From Alphaproteobacteria bacterium (GTDB lineage: Bacteria > Pseudomonadota > Alphaproteobacteria > UBA8366): a DNA stretch of 5,436 nucleotides. Position numbers and translations under genes: made by a program. The notes under the pieces are model-generated. The model was given only the letters and a program-made list of their open reading frames with translations. It did not search any database and had not been told where the DNA came from. Positions 1 through 5,436 of this stretch are shown here, one piece after another; the stretch's first letter is position 1, and the number at the start of each line of letters is the position of its first letter. Location: the NCBI GenBank assembly GCA_018665505.1, contig JABJCS010000478.1, positions 1 to 5,436 on the forward strand, written 5' to 3'.

Positions 1-1045
1 CATTCATTGGGGCGGCGGCACGCCGAGCCTACTGCCGCGGGAATGTCTCAAAGAAATCGCCGAAGTTATCCGCACCGGCTTCGAGATCCTGCCAGGTTGC
101 GAACAGGCCATTGAACTCGACCCCAGAACCGTCACCCGCGAACTTGCAGAGACACTCGCCAAGATCGGTGTCAATCGCGTCAGTCTCGGCATTCAAGATT
201 TTAATCGGAACGTCCAATTGGCGATCGGTCGGGTCCAACCGTTTGCGCAGGTCGAGCATGCGGTCTCAATGCTCAAGGACGCGGGACTGACGCATATCTG
301 TTTCGACCTAATGTACGGCCTGCCGTATCAAGGCGAAGACCAGCTCGCGGCAACAATCGAGCTGGCCACTAGCCTACGCCCAAGCCGGATCGCTCTTTTC
401 GGATACGCGCATGTCCCTTGGATGAAAAAACACCAACGGCTGATTGATACTACCGCCTTGCCCGGAACCGAAGAAAGAATTGAGCATTCGGAAGCCGCGG
501 CTGAACGTCTTGCAAGCTTTGGATATCGCCGCATTGGGCTCGACCATTTCGCGTTGCCAGGCGACAGTCTCGCCGACGCGTTGTCGAATGGACGGCTAAG
601 GCGAAACTTTCAAGGATATACCACTGACCCGGCGGATGCGTTACTCGGGTTTGGGGCCTCCTCGATCGGAAAACTGCCTCAAGGCTTCGTGCAAAACCGC
701 GCCGACATTCGAAATTGGCAGCAAGATATCGACGCCAGCATCCTGCCAATCTCCCGCGGCAAGCGCCTACAGACGGACGACATGATGCGGAGCGACCTCA
801 TCGAGGAACTCATGTGCCGGTTCGAGGTGGATATCGAGAAAATAAGCAATCGCCACAACATCAATCCGGCGAGCCTACAAGACAGCATCGAGGCACTTCA
901 CCCGCTCCGGGAAGACGGCCTAATCGAAATCGACGGCGGCCGGATCAAACTCTCGCCGGACCGCCGTGCCTTCGTGCGTCTGGTTGCCGCCGCGTTCGAC
1001 GCCTATTTACCGAGCGGCACAGCGCGCCATTCTGCGGCGGTATGA
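1..1045 (+). CDS. hemN: Oxygen-independent coproporphyrinogen III dehydrogenase HemN, 5'-truncated by window edge
   Basis: HemN is the cytoplasmic radical-SAM enzyme that oxidatively decarboxylates coproporphyrinogen III to protoporphyrinogen IX in oxygen-independent heme synthesis. The reading frame is open from base 2, so the gene enters from outside. About 347 codons are present, against about 457 residues in E. coli HemN, and the missing N-terminal part would carry the CxxxCxxC iron-sulfur motif. Visible in order: HWGGGTPS at the first residues (SAM-binding glycine motif), ELDPR, RVSLGIQDF, AIGRVQ, FDLMYGLP, FGYAHVPW, GLDHFALP and RNFQGYTT, followed by the HemN C-terminal domain (LLGFGASSIG, then RGKRLQTDDMMRSDLIEELMC). 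These match E. coli HemN motif by motif, including the Glu, Gln, Arg, Asp and Ala known to contact its two SAM molecules. The RNFQGYTT and C-terminal domain favour true HemN over the HemW heme chaperone. The ATG at 218 is internal and not the start. The gene ends with TGA, 9 bases before the convergent oxidoreductase. Confidence 0.95.
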   Translation, partial: IHWGGGTPSLLPRECLKEIAEVIRTGFEILPGCEQAIELDPRTVTRELAETLAKIGVNRVSLGIQDFNRNVQLAIGRVQPFAQVEHAVSMLKDAGLTHICFDLMYGLPYQGEDQLAATIELATSLRPSRIALFGYAHVPWMKKHQRLIDTTALPGTEERIEHSEAAAERLASFGYRRIGLDHFALPGDSLADALSNGRLRRNFQGYTTDPADALLGFGASSIGKLPQGFVQNRADIRNWQQDIDASILPISRGKRLQTDDMMRSDLIEELMCRFEVDIEKISNRHNINPASLQDSIEALHPLREDGLIEIDGGRIKLSPDRRAFVRLVAAAFDAYLPSGTARHSAAV

Positions 1046-1054
1046 CGAACGGAT

Positions 1055-2164
1055 TTACTCCGCCGCCATCTCCATGGCTCTCGGTGCCGGCATCGGGACG
1101 TGATTGATTTCCGCCAATGGTTTGCCGAAATGTTTCTCGACCAGCGGGATCACCTTTGTCGACAGCGCTTCCATTGAAGCAAGTGCCGTCTTGCTCTCCA
1201 CGTCGCCGACCTGGAAGTAGATGTTCATATGGGCCGGGCCGTAAAGCTCGATCTCTTCACACAGCTGCTCAGCCACCTTCTCAACATTACCGGTGATGAT
1301 GTTGCGTTCGATCCGCTCCAGCGGGGGTTCGCCCTCGAAACCGTTTTCTTCCACCATATAGTCGTCAGCCAAACTCTCCTGCCGCGTGCGGAGCGCCACA
1401 GCAATCCGTTGTTGGTAGCGCGCACCATCGACATAGCGTTCGATCTCGGCACGGTTGTCGCTGATGCACATGAAGCGGAGCACACCGATCGGAATATTGT
1501 CGGTCGGCTTACCCTCGGCGGCGTAGCATTCCTCGACTTGGGTTCGGAGATCGCGAATCTTCTTCGGTGACCCGACGCCGCCTGAAATGAACGGGATATA
1601 GCCGTCGCGGGCACAGCGGCGATGACTGTCCGGGTCCTTGCCGGCGATCCAGATCGGAGGCCTAGGTGATTGCACCGGACGCACGTTAATCGCCGTTGAT
1701 TTCAGTTTATAGAACTCACCGTCATAACTGAAATGCGGTTGGCGTAGGCCGAGCTCGATCATGTCGAGCATCTCGTGGAACATCACTTTATTCTTATCGA
1801 TATCCGCACCGAGGCGCTCGAACTCATAGTTCTGGTATCCGCTGCCGACACCGAGATCGAGCCGCCCGCCGGACAGCGCGTCAACCATGGCGATCTCCGC
1901 TATCAAGCGCGCCGGTGCATGCAGAGGCAGAATCACAACGGCACTACCGACCCGAATCCGTTTGGTGATCGCCGCCGCATAGGCGCACATCATCAAGGGT
2001 GACGGCACCAAGCTGTAGTTAGAGAAATGGTGCTCCGCGAACCACACACGGCTGAACCCGAGTTCTTCCGCCTTGCGGGTATGATCGAGAGCTTCTTGGA
2101 TCAGATCGTGGGAACTCTTCGAACGATCCCGGTGTTGCAACAGATTAAACAGTCCAAAATCCAT
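1055..2164 (-). CDS. LLM-class flavin-dependent oxidoreductase (bacterial luciferase-like)
   Basis: This is a complete 369-residue member of the luciferase-like monooxygenase family, cytoplasmic TIM-barrel enzymes that use reduced flavin (FMNH2) or F420. Signature stretches are WFAEHHF (residues 41-47), a VGSAVVILPLHAPARLIAE-type barrel strand and helix (72-90), and SGGRLDLGVGSGY followed by EFERLG (98-119), typical of the group that includes LuxA-like and alkane or xenobiotic monooxygenases. PIWIAGKD further on is the conserved strand near the flavin phosphate site. There is no signal peptide or membrane segment. The ATG at 2164 is supported by family-like sequence from the first residue (MDFGLFN) and by AGGA 10 bases upstream. 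The gene is divergent from the crotonase gene and ends 9 bases from hemN. The substrate cannot be read from sequence. A role with the neighbouring acyl-CoA enzymes in breaking down an unusual carbon source is inference only. Confidence 0.9.
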   Translation of the reverse strand: MDFGLFNLLQHRDRSKSSHDLIQEALDHTRKAEELGFSRVWFAEHHFSNYSLVPSPLMMCAYAAAITKRIRVGSAVVILPLHAPARLIAEIAMVDALSGGRLDLGVGSGYQNYEFERLGADIDKNKVMFHEMLDMIELGLRQPHFSYDGEFYKLKSTAINVRPVQSPRPPIWIAGKDPDSHRRCARDGYIPFISGGVGSPKKIRDLRTQVEECYAAEGKPTDNIPIGVLRFMCISDNRAEIERYVDGARYQQRIAVALRTRQESLADDYMVEENGFEGEPPLERIERNIITGNVEKVAEQLCEEIELYGPAHMNIYFQVGDVESKTALASMEALSTKVIPLVEKHFGKPLAEINHVPMPAPRAMEMAAE

Positions 2165-2296
2165 ATCGGCGGCGTCCTATCAGGAATAATTACTTTCTAT
2201 CGGATATAGGGCGGGGTCCGGGAAAGTAGACTGCGGTACCTTGCCTTCCCCCACACAGAGCTTCTATCCCTATGCGATCCATATGGGAGAGACCTC
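2165..2296. promoter_or_regulatory. Divergent intergenic region between oxidoreductase and crotonase genes
   Basis: These 132 bases must carry the promoters for the oxidoreductase (leftward) and the crotonase (rightward). The left part is AT-rich (2181-2208). It includes the small palindrome TATC-G-GATA at 2198-2206, a possible protein-binding site, and a CTATAT -10-like element on the - strand at 2204-2209. A weak rightward pair is TTGCCT (2241-2246) with TCTATC (2264-2269) at 17-base spacing, only about half matching the consensus. A GGGAGA ribosome-binding sequence at 2285-2290 lies 6 bases before the crotonase ATG. No individual box is convincing; only the divergent arrangement is firm. 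Confidence 0.4.
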
Positions 2297-3205
2297 ATGA
2301 GCGAAGACCTGCTGACCATCGAGCGCGAAGGTGCCATCGCGATCCTGACCTTCAACCGACCCGAAGTGTTGAACCCCTTCAACAACCCGCTGATGGAAGC
2401 GACGCTGGAGACCGTCACCGCATTGAACGCTGACGACGAGGTCCGCGTCATCGTGGTGCGCGGTGCCGGTCGGGCGTTCTCTCCAGGGTTCGACCTCAAG
2501 GCTTCCGCCGGGCGCAAAATGGAGGACGTCCAGGATTGGGAGCGGCAGATGCAACTGCAGTTCGATTTCATCATGCAGTTCTGGCATTCCCCGAAACCAA
2601 CCGTCGCCGCGGTTCACGGCTATTGCATCGCGGGTGCCTTCGAACTCGCACTCGCCTGCGACGTCACCATCGCCGCCGAGAACACCCGCTTCGGCGAGCC
2701 CGAGGTCCGCTTCGGGACCGGTATCGTCGCGATGCTGCTGCCTTGGTTGACGGGTCCGAAACAGGCAAAGGAAATCCTGCTGACCGGCGAGGACCAACTC
2801 AATGCCCAGGACGCGCTCCGCATGGGAATCGTCAACCGCGTGGTGCCCGACGATACCGTGTTCGAGACCGCCATGTCCGTCGCGAAATCGATGGCGACAG
2901 CGTCGGAACGCTCGGTACGATTCACCAAGCGGGCGATCAACGAGACCTACGAGACGATGGGTTTCAGCCGTGCGTTGAAATCCTCGCTCGACCTCGACGT
3001 CCTACTCAATGCCGCTTCGGACCCGTTGAAAGATGAGTTCAACCGCATCCGGCGGGAAGAAGGTGTGGCGCCGCTATTGCCTGGCGCGACGCTCGGTTCA
3101 GGGACGCCTAGCGAATACCCGTTAAAGACCCAGCTCGGCCTTGGCGATGATGTTGTGCTGGATTTCGTTCGACCCGGAATAGATCGAGACTTTCCTGAAA
3201 TGTAA
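2297..3205 (+). CDS. Enoyl-CoA hydratase/isomerase (crotonase family), C-terminus apparently frameshifted
   Basis: Crotonase-fold enzymes act on acyl-CoA thioesters, most often hydrating 2-enoyl-CoA in beta-oxidation-type pathways. The frame as read gives 302 residues. The first oxyanion-hole element is AFSPGFDLK (60-68). The second is HGYCIAGAFELALACD (107-122), with the oxyanion Gly at 113, where the usual GGG is AGA. Glu115 and Glu136 (in FGEPEVRFG) align with the two catalytic glutamates of rat enoyl-CoA hydratase (Glu144 and Glu164), so hydratase chemistry is plausible; isomerase or other crotonase activity is not excluded. GGGAGA 6 bases upstream supports the ATG. After EEGVA at residue 258 the sequence stops looking like the family. 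The expected ending lies in another frame at 3070-3111, and restoring it would give 271 residues, a normal family length. Residues 276-302 are encoded only by the antisense of the acyl-CoA dehydrogenase gene. The function of the long-tailed form is uncertain. Confidence 0.88.
   Translation: MSEDLLTIEREGAIAILTFNRPEVLNPFNNPLMEATLETVTALNADDEVRVIVVRGAGRAFSPGFDLKASAGRKMEDVQDWERQMQLQFDFIMQFWHSPKPTVAAVHGYCIAGAFELALACDVTIAAENTRFGEPEVRFGTGIVAMLLPWLTGPKQAKEILLTGEDQLNAQDALRMGIVNRVVPDDTVFETAMSVAKSMATASERSVRFTKRAINETYETMGFSRALKSSLDLDVLLNAASDPLKDEFNRIRREEGVAPLLPGATLGSGTPSEYPLKTQLGLGDDVVLDFVRPGIDRDFPEM
3070..3111 (+). other. Out-of-frame remnant of the native crotonase C-terminus
   Basis: Codons starting at 3070, one base back from the annotated frame, read A-A-I-A-W-R-D-A-R-F-R-D-A and then TAG at 3109-3111. 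An AWRDARF-type ending after an RxEEG helix is familiar from many bacterial crotonases, whereas the annotated frame here reads a Pro/Gly-rich string. One extra G in the GTGGCGCCGCT at 3065-3075 (GCG GCC GCT instead of GCG CCG CT) joins the two frames exactly. The simplest reading is a one-base deletion, real or a sequencing error. No slippery heptamer of the X XXY YYZ type is visible, so programmed frameshifting is less likely. Confidence 0.8.
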
Positions 3206-4336
3206 ATAAGACGGCGTGCAACCGTTGGCATACTCGGCCCCAATCGGCGGCTCGTTCCAGCCTTGGGTGAGGGCCGCGTATAAATAGGGCTGCGCGTAAT
3301 AGCCGACCGCTTGCATCTTCAGTTCCGTCAGCCGTTGCTGAATTTCCGTATTGCGGATTTTGAAGACATTCGCCTCCACTCCCAACGCCTGCCCGCCAAG
3401 GTCACCCACACGAGAGAGCGCATCGACGGTACGCAACGTGAAGGCTTCCAGGGTCTTCAATTCCAATTCCACCTCGGCGATCTTGCGGGAAAATTCCGGG
3501 TCTTCGGCCAATGGCCCACCGCCCGCCTTTTCCTCCTCTTGGGCAATTCTCTTGAGCTGGCTGAGCAGTTTCTTATGCGGCCCCAGCGAGCCTCCCGACA
3601 TCCGCTCATGCGCCAAGAGGTACTTACCGATCCCCCACCCCTCGCCTATTTCCCCGACCGTGTTCTCCACCGGTACTCGAACATTGTCGAAAAACACCAT
3701 GTTTGTTTCATGCAAACCGTCGAGCAGCACAATCGGCCTGATCTCGATCCCCGGCGTCTCCAGGTCGAGCAACATGAAGGTGATCCCCTGTTGCTTGCGC
3801 CCCTCGGACGACGTGCGGGCGAGGAGGAAACACCAATCTGCCCAATGCGCCTTGGTGGTCCAAGTCTTCGTGCCGTTGATCACCCAATGGTCACCGTCCC
3901 GTGTCGCCGTGGTCGTCAGCGACGCCAGGTCCGAGCCCGAGCCCGGCTCCGAGTATCCCTGGCACCAGACATGCTCGCCGGAGAGAATCCTCGGCAAAAA
4001 CCGCGCCTTCTGCGCGTCATTTCCGAACCCCATCAGGACCGGCCCACACATGTTGATGCCAAAAGCGACGAGACGCGGTGCGGCGGCAAGCGCGTGCTCT
4101 TCGTCGAAGATGTATTTCTGCGCCAAGCTCCACCCCGGCCCGCCATGCTCCGCTGGCCAATTCGGCGCCGCCCAGCCCTTCGCGTTTAGAATGCGATGCC
4201 AACTCATGATGTCGTCGCGCTGTAACTCAATCCCGTTTTCAACCTTCCGGCGGAGACCGCTCGGCAAGGCTTCAGCGAGGAACGCCCGCACATGGCGGCG
4301 AAAGGCCTCGTCCTTTTCGCTAAATTCAACATCCAT
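3122..4336 (-). CDS. Acyl-CoA dehydrogenase family protein
   Basis: This FAD-dependent enzyme introduces an alpha,beta double bond into an acyl-CoA and passes electrons to an electron-transfer flavoprotein. It has 404 residues, usual for the family. Domains in order are an N-terminal helical part (MDVEFSEKDEAFRRHVRAFL), the middle beta domain with YSEPGSGSDLASL (128-140, flavin/substrate signature) and WVINGTKTWTT (151-161), and a C-terminal helical domain ending in YSGSNEIQHNIIAKAELGL. The medium-chain enzyme's catalytic Glu position (YEG) is Ser387 here; Glu244 in HERMSGG aligns roughly with the catalytic Glu of isovaleryl-CoA dehydrogenase and may serve instead. The layout resembles large subunits annotated as pimeloyl-CoA dehydrogenase, but that substrate is not established. 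The start is set at 4336, not the open-frame ATG at 4387, because AGGAGG lies 8 bases upstream and MDVEF is the usual family beginning. selC lies 63 bases upstream on the same strand. The convergent crotonase overlaps its last 84 bases. Confidence 0.93.
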   Translation of the reverse strand: MDVEFSEKDEAFRRHVRAFLAEALPSGLRRKVENGIELQRDDIMSWHRILNAKGWAAPNWPAEHGGPGWSLAQKYIFDEEHALAAAPRLVAFGINMCGPVLMGFGNDAQKARFLPRILSGEHVWCQGYSEPGSGSDLASLTTTATRDGDHWVINGTKTWTTKAHWADWCFLLARTSSEGRKQQGITFMLLDLETPGIEIRPIVLLDGLHETNMVFFDNVRVPVENTVGEIGEGWGIGKYLLAHERMSGGSLGPHKKLLSQLKRIAQEEEKAGGGPLAEDPEFSRKIAEVELELKTLEAFTLRTVDALSRVGDLGGQALGVEANVFKIRNTEIQQRLTELKMQAVGYYAQPYLYAALTQGWNEPPIGAEYANGCTPSYLHFRKVSIYSGSNEIQHNIIAKAELGL

Positions 4337-4344
4337 CAACCAAC

Positions 4345-4350
4345 CCTCCT
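4345..4350 (-). promoter_or_regulatory. Ribosome-binding site of the acyl-CoA dehydrogenase gene
   Basis: On the - strand this is a perfect AGGAGG, with 8 bases between it and the ATG at 4336-4334. It decides the start: the in-frame ATG at 4387 would add 17 residues (MRYIRLRTVFEIEEGWL) that do not resemble the family and would translate through this site. Confidence 0.85.
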
Positions 4351-4399
4351 CAATTTCGAAGACAGTCCGTAGACGAATATAGCGCATTTGTAGGGAAAT

Positions 4400-4494
4400 T
4401 GGCGGAAGAGAGTGGGAGTCGAACCCACCGGGAACGTCTGACGCCCCCCAACGGTTTTGAAGACCGCGCGCGACACCGGCCGCGATTCCCCTCC
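4400..4494 (-). tRNA. selC: tRNA-Sec, anticodon UCA, selenocysteine insertion at UGA
   Basis: The RNA reads from 4494 down to 4400 and is 95 bases including an encoded CCA (4402-4400), the same length as E. coli selC. Every arm of the bacterial selenocysteine tRNA can be paired. The 8 bp acceptor is GGAGGGGA (4494-4487) with TCTCTTCC (4411-4404), including two G-U pairs, and the discriminator is G4403. The 6 bp D stem is CGCGGC/GTCGCG (4484-4479, 4474-4469) with the minimal 4-base loop CGGT. The anticodon stem is GCGGT/ACCGT with loop CTTCAAA, anticodon TCA at 4460-4458. The variable arm is an 8 bp stem (4448-4441 with 4437-4430) closed by a CAG loop. The T stem is GTGGG/CCCAC with loop TTCGACT. 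The 8+5 acceptor/T stack and long variable arm separate it from tRNA-Ser and from suppressor or Trp tRNAs. SelA, SelB and SelD partners are not in the window. Confidence 0.97.
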
Positions 4495-4590
4495 AAGAAC
4501 GATATCAAATGGTTAGCAGGGTAAATTGCAAACAAAATCGGGAGTTGGCATCCGAATCTTTGCTTGGTTAGATCCGCCGGTAAAAGTCAG
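4495..4590 (-). promoter_or_regulatory. Leader region of selC with weak promoter-like boxes
   Basis: These 96 bases separate the Hpt gene stop from the 5' end of selC. They are more AT-rich than the flanking genes, especially 4495-4540. On the - strand TTGCAA (4531-4526) and TGATAT (4507-4502) are 18 bases apart, a poor but possible -35/-10 pair that would start transcription almost at the tRNA 5' end. No rho-independent terminator hairpin followed by a T-run is visible after the Hpt gene, so read-through from the upstream signalling genes remains possible. Confidence 0.3.
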
Positions 4591-4950
4591 TTACGAATTG
4601 GATGCATTTGGCACCGCCTTCAAAACGCCGCGCACCATATCCGCTATTCTTCGTTGTTGTTCGGCCGACGGCCCATTTTCATTCTCAATCGCGGCAATAC
4701 ATTCCAGCTCCAACGGCAGGGCCGCTTCGCTCACGCCTGGAAAGCCTAAGCTGCCCGCTGACCCGCCAATATTGTGGGTCAATTCGCGGAGCTTCTTCAG
4801 CTCCCGTATGCCCTCTTCGACGGACGTCACCGCCGCAAATTCATCGGCCACGATTTGGAGTTCCTTTACCCAGTCGCGGACCGATTGGTCGATTGCCGCG
4901 AGAATTTCGGCGAGCCGCTCGTCATTGGATTTTTCAGTATCATCACTCAT
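4591..4950 (-). CDS. Hpt-domain histidine phosphotransfer protein
   Basis: This 119-residue, highly helical, charged protein lacks a signal peptide or membrane segment. Its centre reads LTHNIGGSAGSLGF, the phosphotransfer motif of Hpt domains, with His59 as the probable phosphoacceptor. The usual form is AHxLKGSAxxLG; here the residue after the hydrophobic position is Gly instead of Lys. The preceding helix (about 12-57) and following helices (about 72-115) fit the four-helix Hpt bundle. The protein would pass phosphoryl groups between receiver domains in a multistep relay. The start at 4950 gives MSDDTEKSNDERLAEIL and overlaps the stop of the upstream receiver gene by 8 bases, suggesting translational coupling. 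The longer frame from 5025 would lie inside the receiver gene and adds non-family sequence. No strong ribosome-binding site precedes 4950. Confidence 0.85.
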   Translation of the reverse strand: MSDDTEKSNDERLAEILAAIDQSVRDWVKELQIVADEFAAVTSVEEGIRELKKLRELTHNIGGSAGSLGFPGVSEAALPLELECIAAIENENGPSAEQQRRIADMVRGVLKAVPNASNS

Positions 4951-5350
4951 CACAGAGAGCCCAAATTCCCCGCAGCTTGTCGGGTAGTTCCGGCGGTTCG
5001 AACGGTTTGGCGATGACATCCGCAACGCCCATCGCCCTGTACCTATCTATATCTTCCTTCATGACGTTCGCCGTCATAAAGACAACAGGTGTCTTCTCGA
5101 AACCGGGTAACTTGCGCAGGGCTTCGAAAGTTTCGGGGCCACTCAGTCCCGGCATCCGAACGTCCAACAGCACCATATCCGGACCGAACCCCGGCGCGGT
5201 CTTTAATGCCTCGGCACCCGAGCTACACACCGCGATGGTAAATCCGCCTAACCGCTCCAATGCCATCTTGGTGATGAACTGAATTCTCGGTTCATCTTCG
5301 ACATAAAGAATTTGGGGCTGTCCCAGATAACCGAGATTAGAGGTTATCAT
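4943..5350 (-). CDS. Stand-alone receiver (REC) domain response regulator
   Basis: This single-domain CheY-like receiver has 135 residues from the ATG at 5350. All the receiver landmarks are present: ILYVEDEP with acidic Glu18/Asp19 for Mg2+, VLLDVRMPGLSG with phosphoacceptor Asp63, FMTAN with Thr93, and IAKPFEP with Lys115. Nothing follows the last receiver helix, so there is no DNA-binding or enzymatic output domain. With the Hpt gene overlapping its end, it probably serves in a phosphorelay. Start choice is uncertain: ATG at 5350 and at 5359 are both reasonable, no strong ribosome-binding site precedes either, and the frame stays open through a GTG at 5422 to the window edge. A fusion to an upstream sensor kinase is therefore not excluded, though the extra residues (rich in Arg, Leu and Cys) resemble no kinase end. 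The 86 bases at 5351-5436 hold no gene I can assign. Confidence 0.88.
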   Translation of the reverse strand: MITSNLGYLGQPQILYVEDEPRIQFITKMALERLGGFTIAVCSSGAEALKTAPGFGPDMVLLDVRMPGLSGPETFEALRKLPGFEKTPVVFMTANVMKEDIDRYRAMGVADVIAKPFEPPELPDKLRGIWALCDE

Positions 5351-5436
5351 GGTATCCATGCGCAAGAGCCGTCTGAGCAGATACAGGCAGGATCGTCTGA
5401 TCGAACATTTTGTTGCTGGCACGACGGCCCGGACAG

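Noticed and set aside
1043..1045. hemN TGA stop as a possible selenocysteine codon
   Set aside because: The protein already ends at the usual HemN position, no SECIS-like hairpin is apparent after it, and the following frame runs into the antisense of the next gene.
1046..1054. Bidirectional terminator between hemN and the oxidoreductase
   Set aside because: The gap is only 9 bases and no inverted repeat with a T-run is visible around it.
3065..3075. Programmed ribosomal frameshifting in the crotonase gene
   Set aside because: The switch point lacks a slippery heptamer and no strong downstream stem is evident. A simple one-base deletion or read error explains it better.
3311..4382. Long + strand open frames (292 and 343 codons) opposite the acyl-CoA dehydrogenase gene
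   Set aside because: They are antisense shadows. Their translations are low-complexity and family-less, while the - strand reads a complete, motif-bearing enzyme.
4400..4494. selC as a genomic-island attachment site, as in enterobacteria
   Set aside because: No repeat of the tRNA 3' end is seen elsewhere in the window, no integrase is present, and the downstream neighbour is a normal metabolic gene.
4943..4945. Receiver gene TGA stop as a possible selenocysteine codon
   Set aside because: Another in-frame TGA follows within two codons and the receiver fold is already complete.
4526..5282. Long + strand open frames (153 and 226 codons) opposite the receiver and Hpt genes
   Set aside because: The - strand genes have all their active-site residues. 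The + strand translations look like Ser/Pro/Arg-rich noise.

Overview
The window looks like chromosomal DNA of a moderately GC-rich Gram-negative bacterium, most likely a proteobacterium and perhaps an alphaproteobacterium. This rests on protein style (HemN, LLM-class flavin oxidoreductase, crotonase and acyl-CoA dehydrogenase close to proteobacterial forms), compact gene packing, and a tRNA gene that encodes its own CCA. The lineage is inferred; no marker gene fixes it.

Layout, left to right. (1) The 3' three quarters of hemN (anaerobic coproporphyrinogen III dehydrogenase) run on the + strand, with the radical-SAM cysteines lying before the window. (2) Nine bases later, tail to tail, a complete LLM-class flavin-dependent oxidoreductase runs on the - strand. 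(3) A 132 bp divergent intergenic region separates it from an enoyl-CoA hydratase/isomerase on the + strand. (4) An acyl-CoA dehydrogenase on the - strand converges on that crotonase; as the DNA reads, the two share 84 bp at their 3' ends. (5) Upstream of the dehydrogenase on the same strand lies a selenocysteine tRNA gene, selC, with a UCA anticodon. (6) Upstream of that, again on the - strand, a stand-alone receiver protein and an Hpt phosphotransfer protein overlap by 8 bases.

Two results change a routine annotation. First, the 95-base selC gene folds fully: 8 bp acceptor, 6 bp D stem with a 4-base loop, 8 bp variable arm and 5 bp T stem. The organism therefore probably inserts selenocysteine at UGA, so UGA-terminated ORFs elsewhere in its genome need rechecking. 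Second, the crotonase appears frameshifted near its end. The expected C-terminus (AAIAWRDARFRDA then TAG) lies intact in another frame at 3070-3111, and adding one base near 3070 would restore a 271-residue protein ending before the dehydrogenase gene. The 84 bp overlap is then a result of the frameshift.

Functionally, the crotonase and acyl-CoA dehydrogenase are beta-oxidation-type enzymes, and the flavin oxidoreductase may act in the same catabolic setting, but no substrate can be named. The receiver/Hpt pair looks like the middle of a multistep phosphorelay whose kinase and output regulator are outside the window. I see no mobile element, CRISPR array or clearly new multi-gene system.
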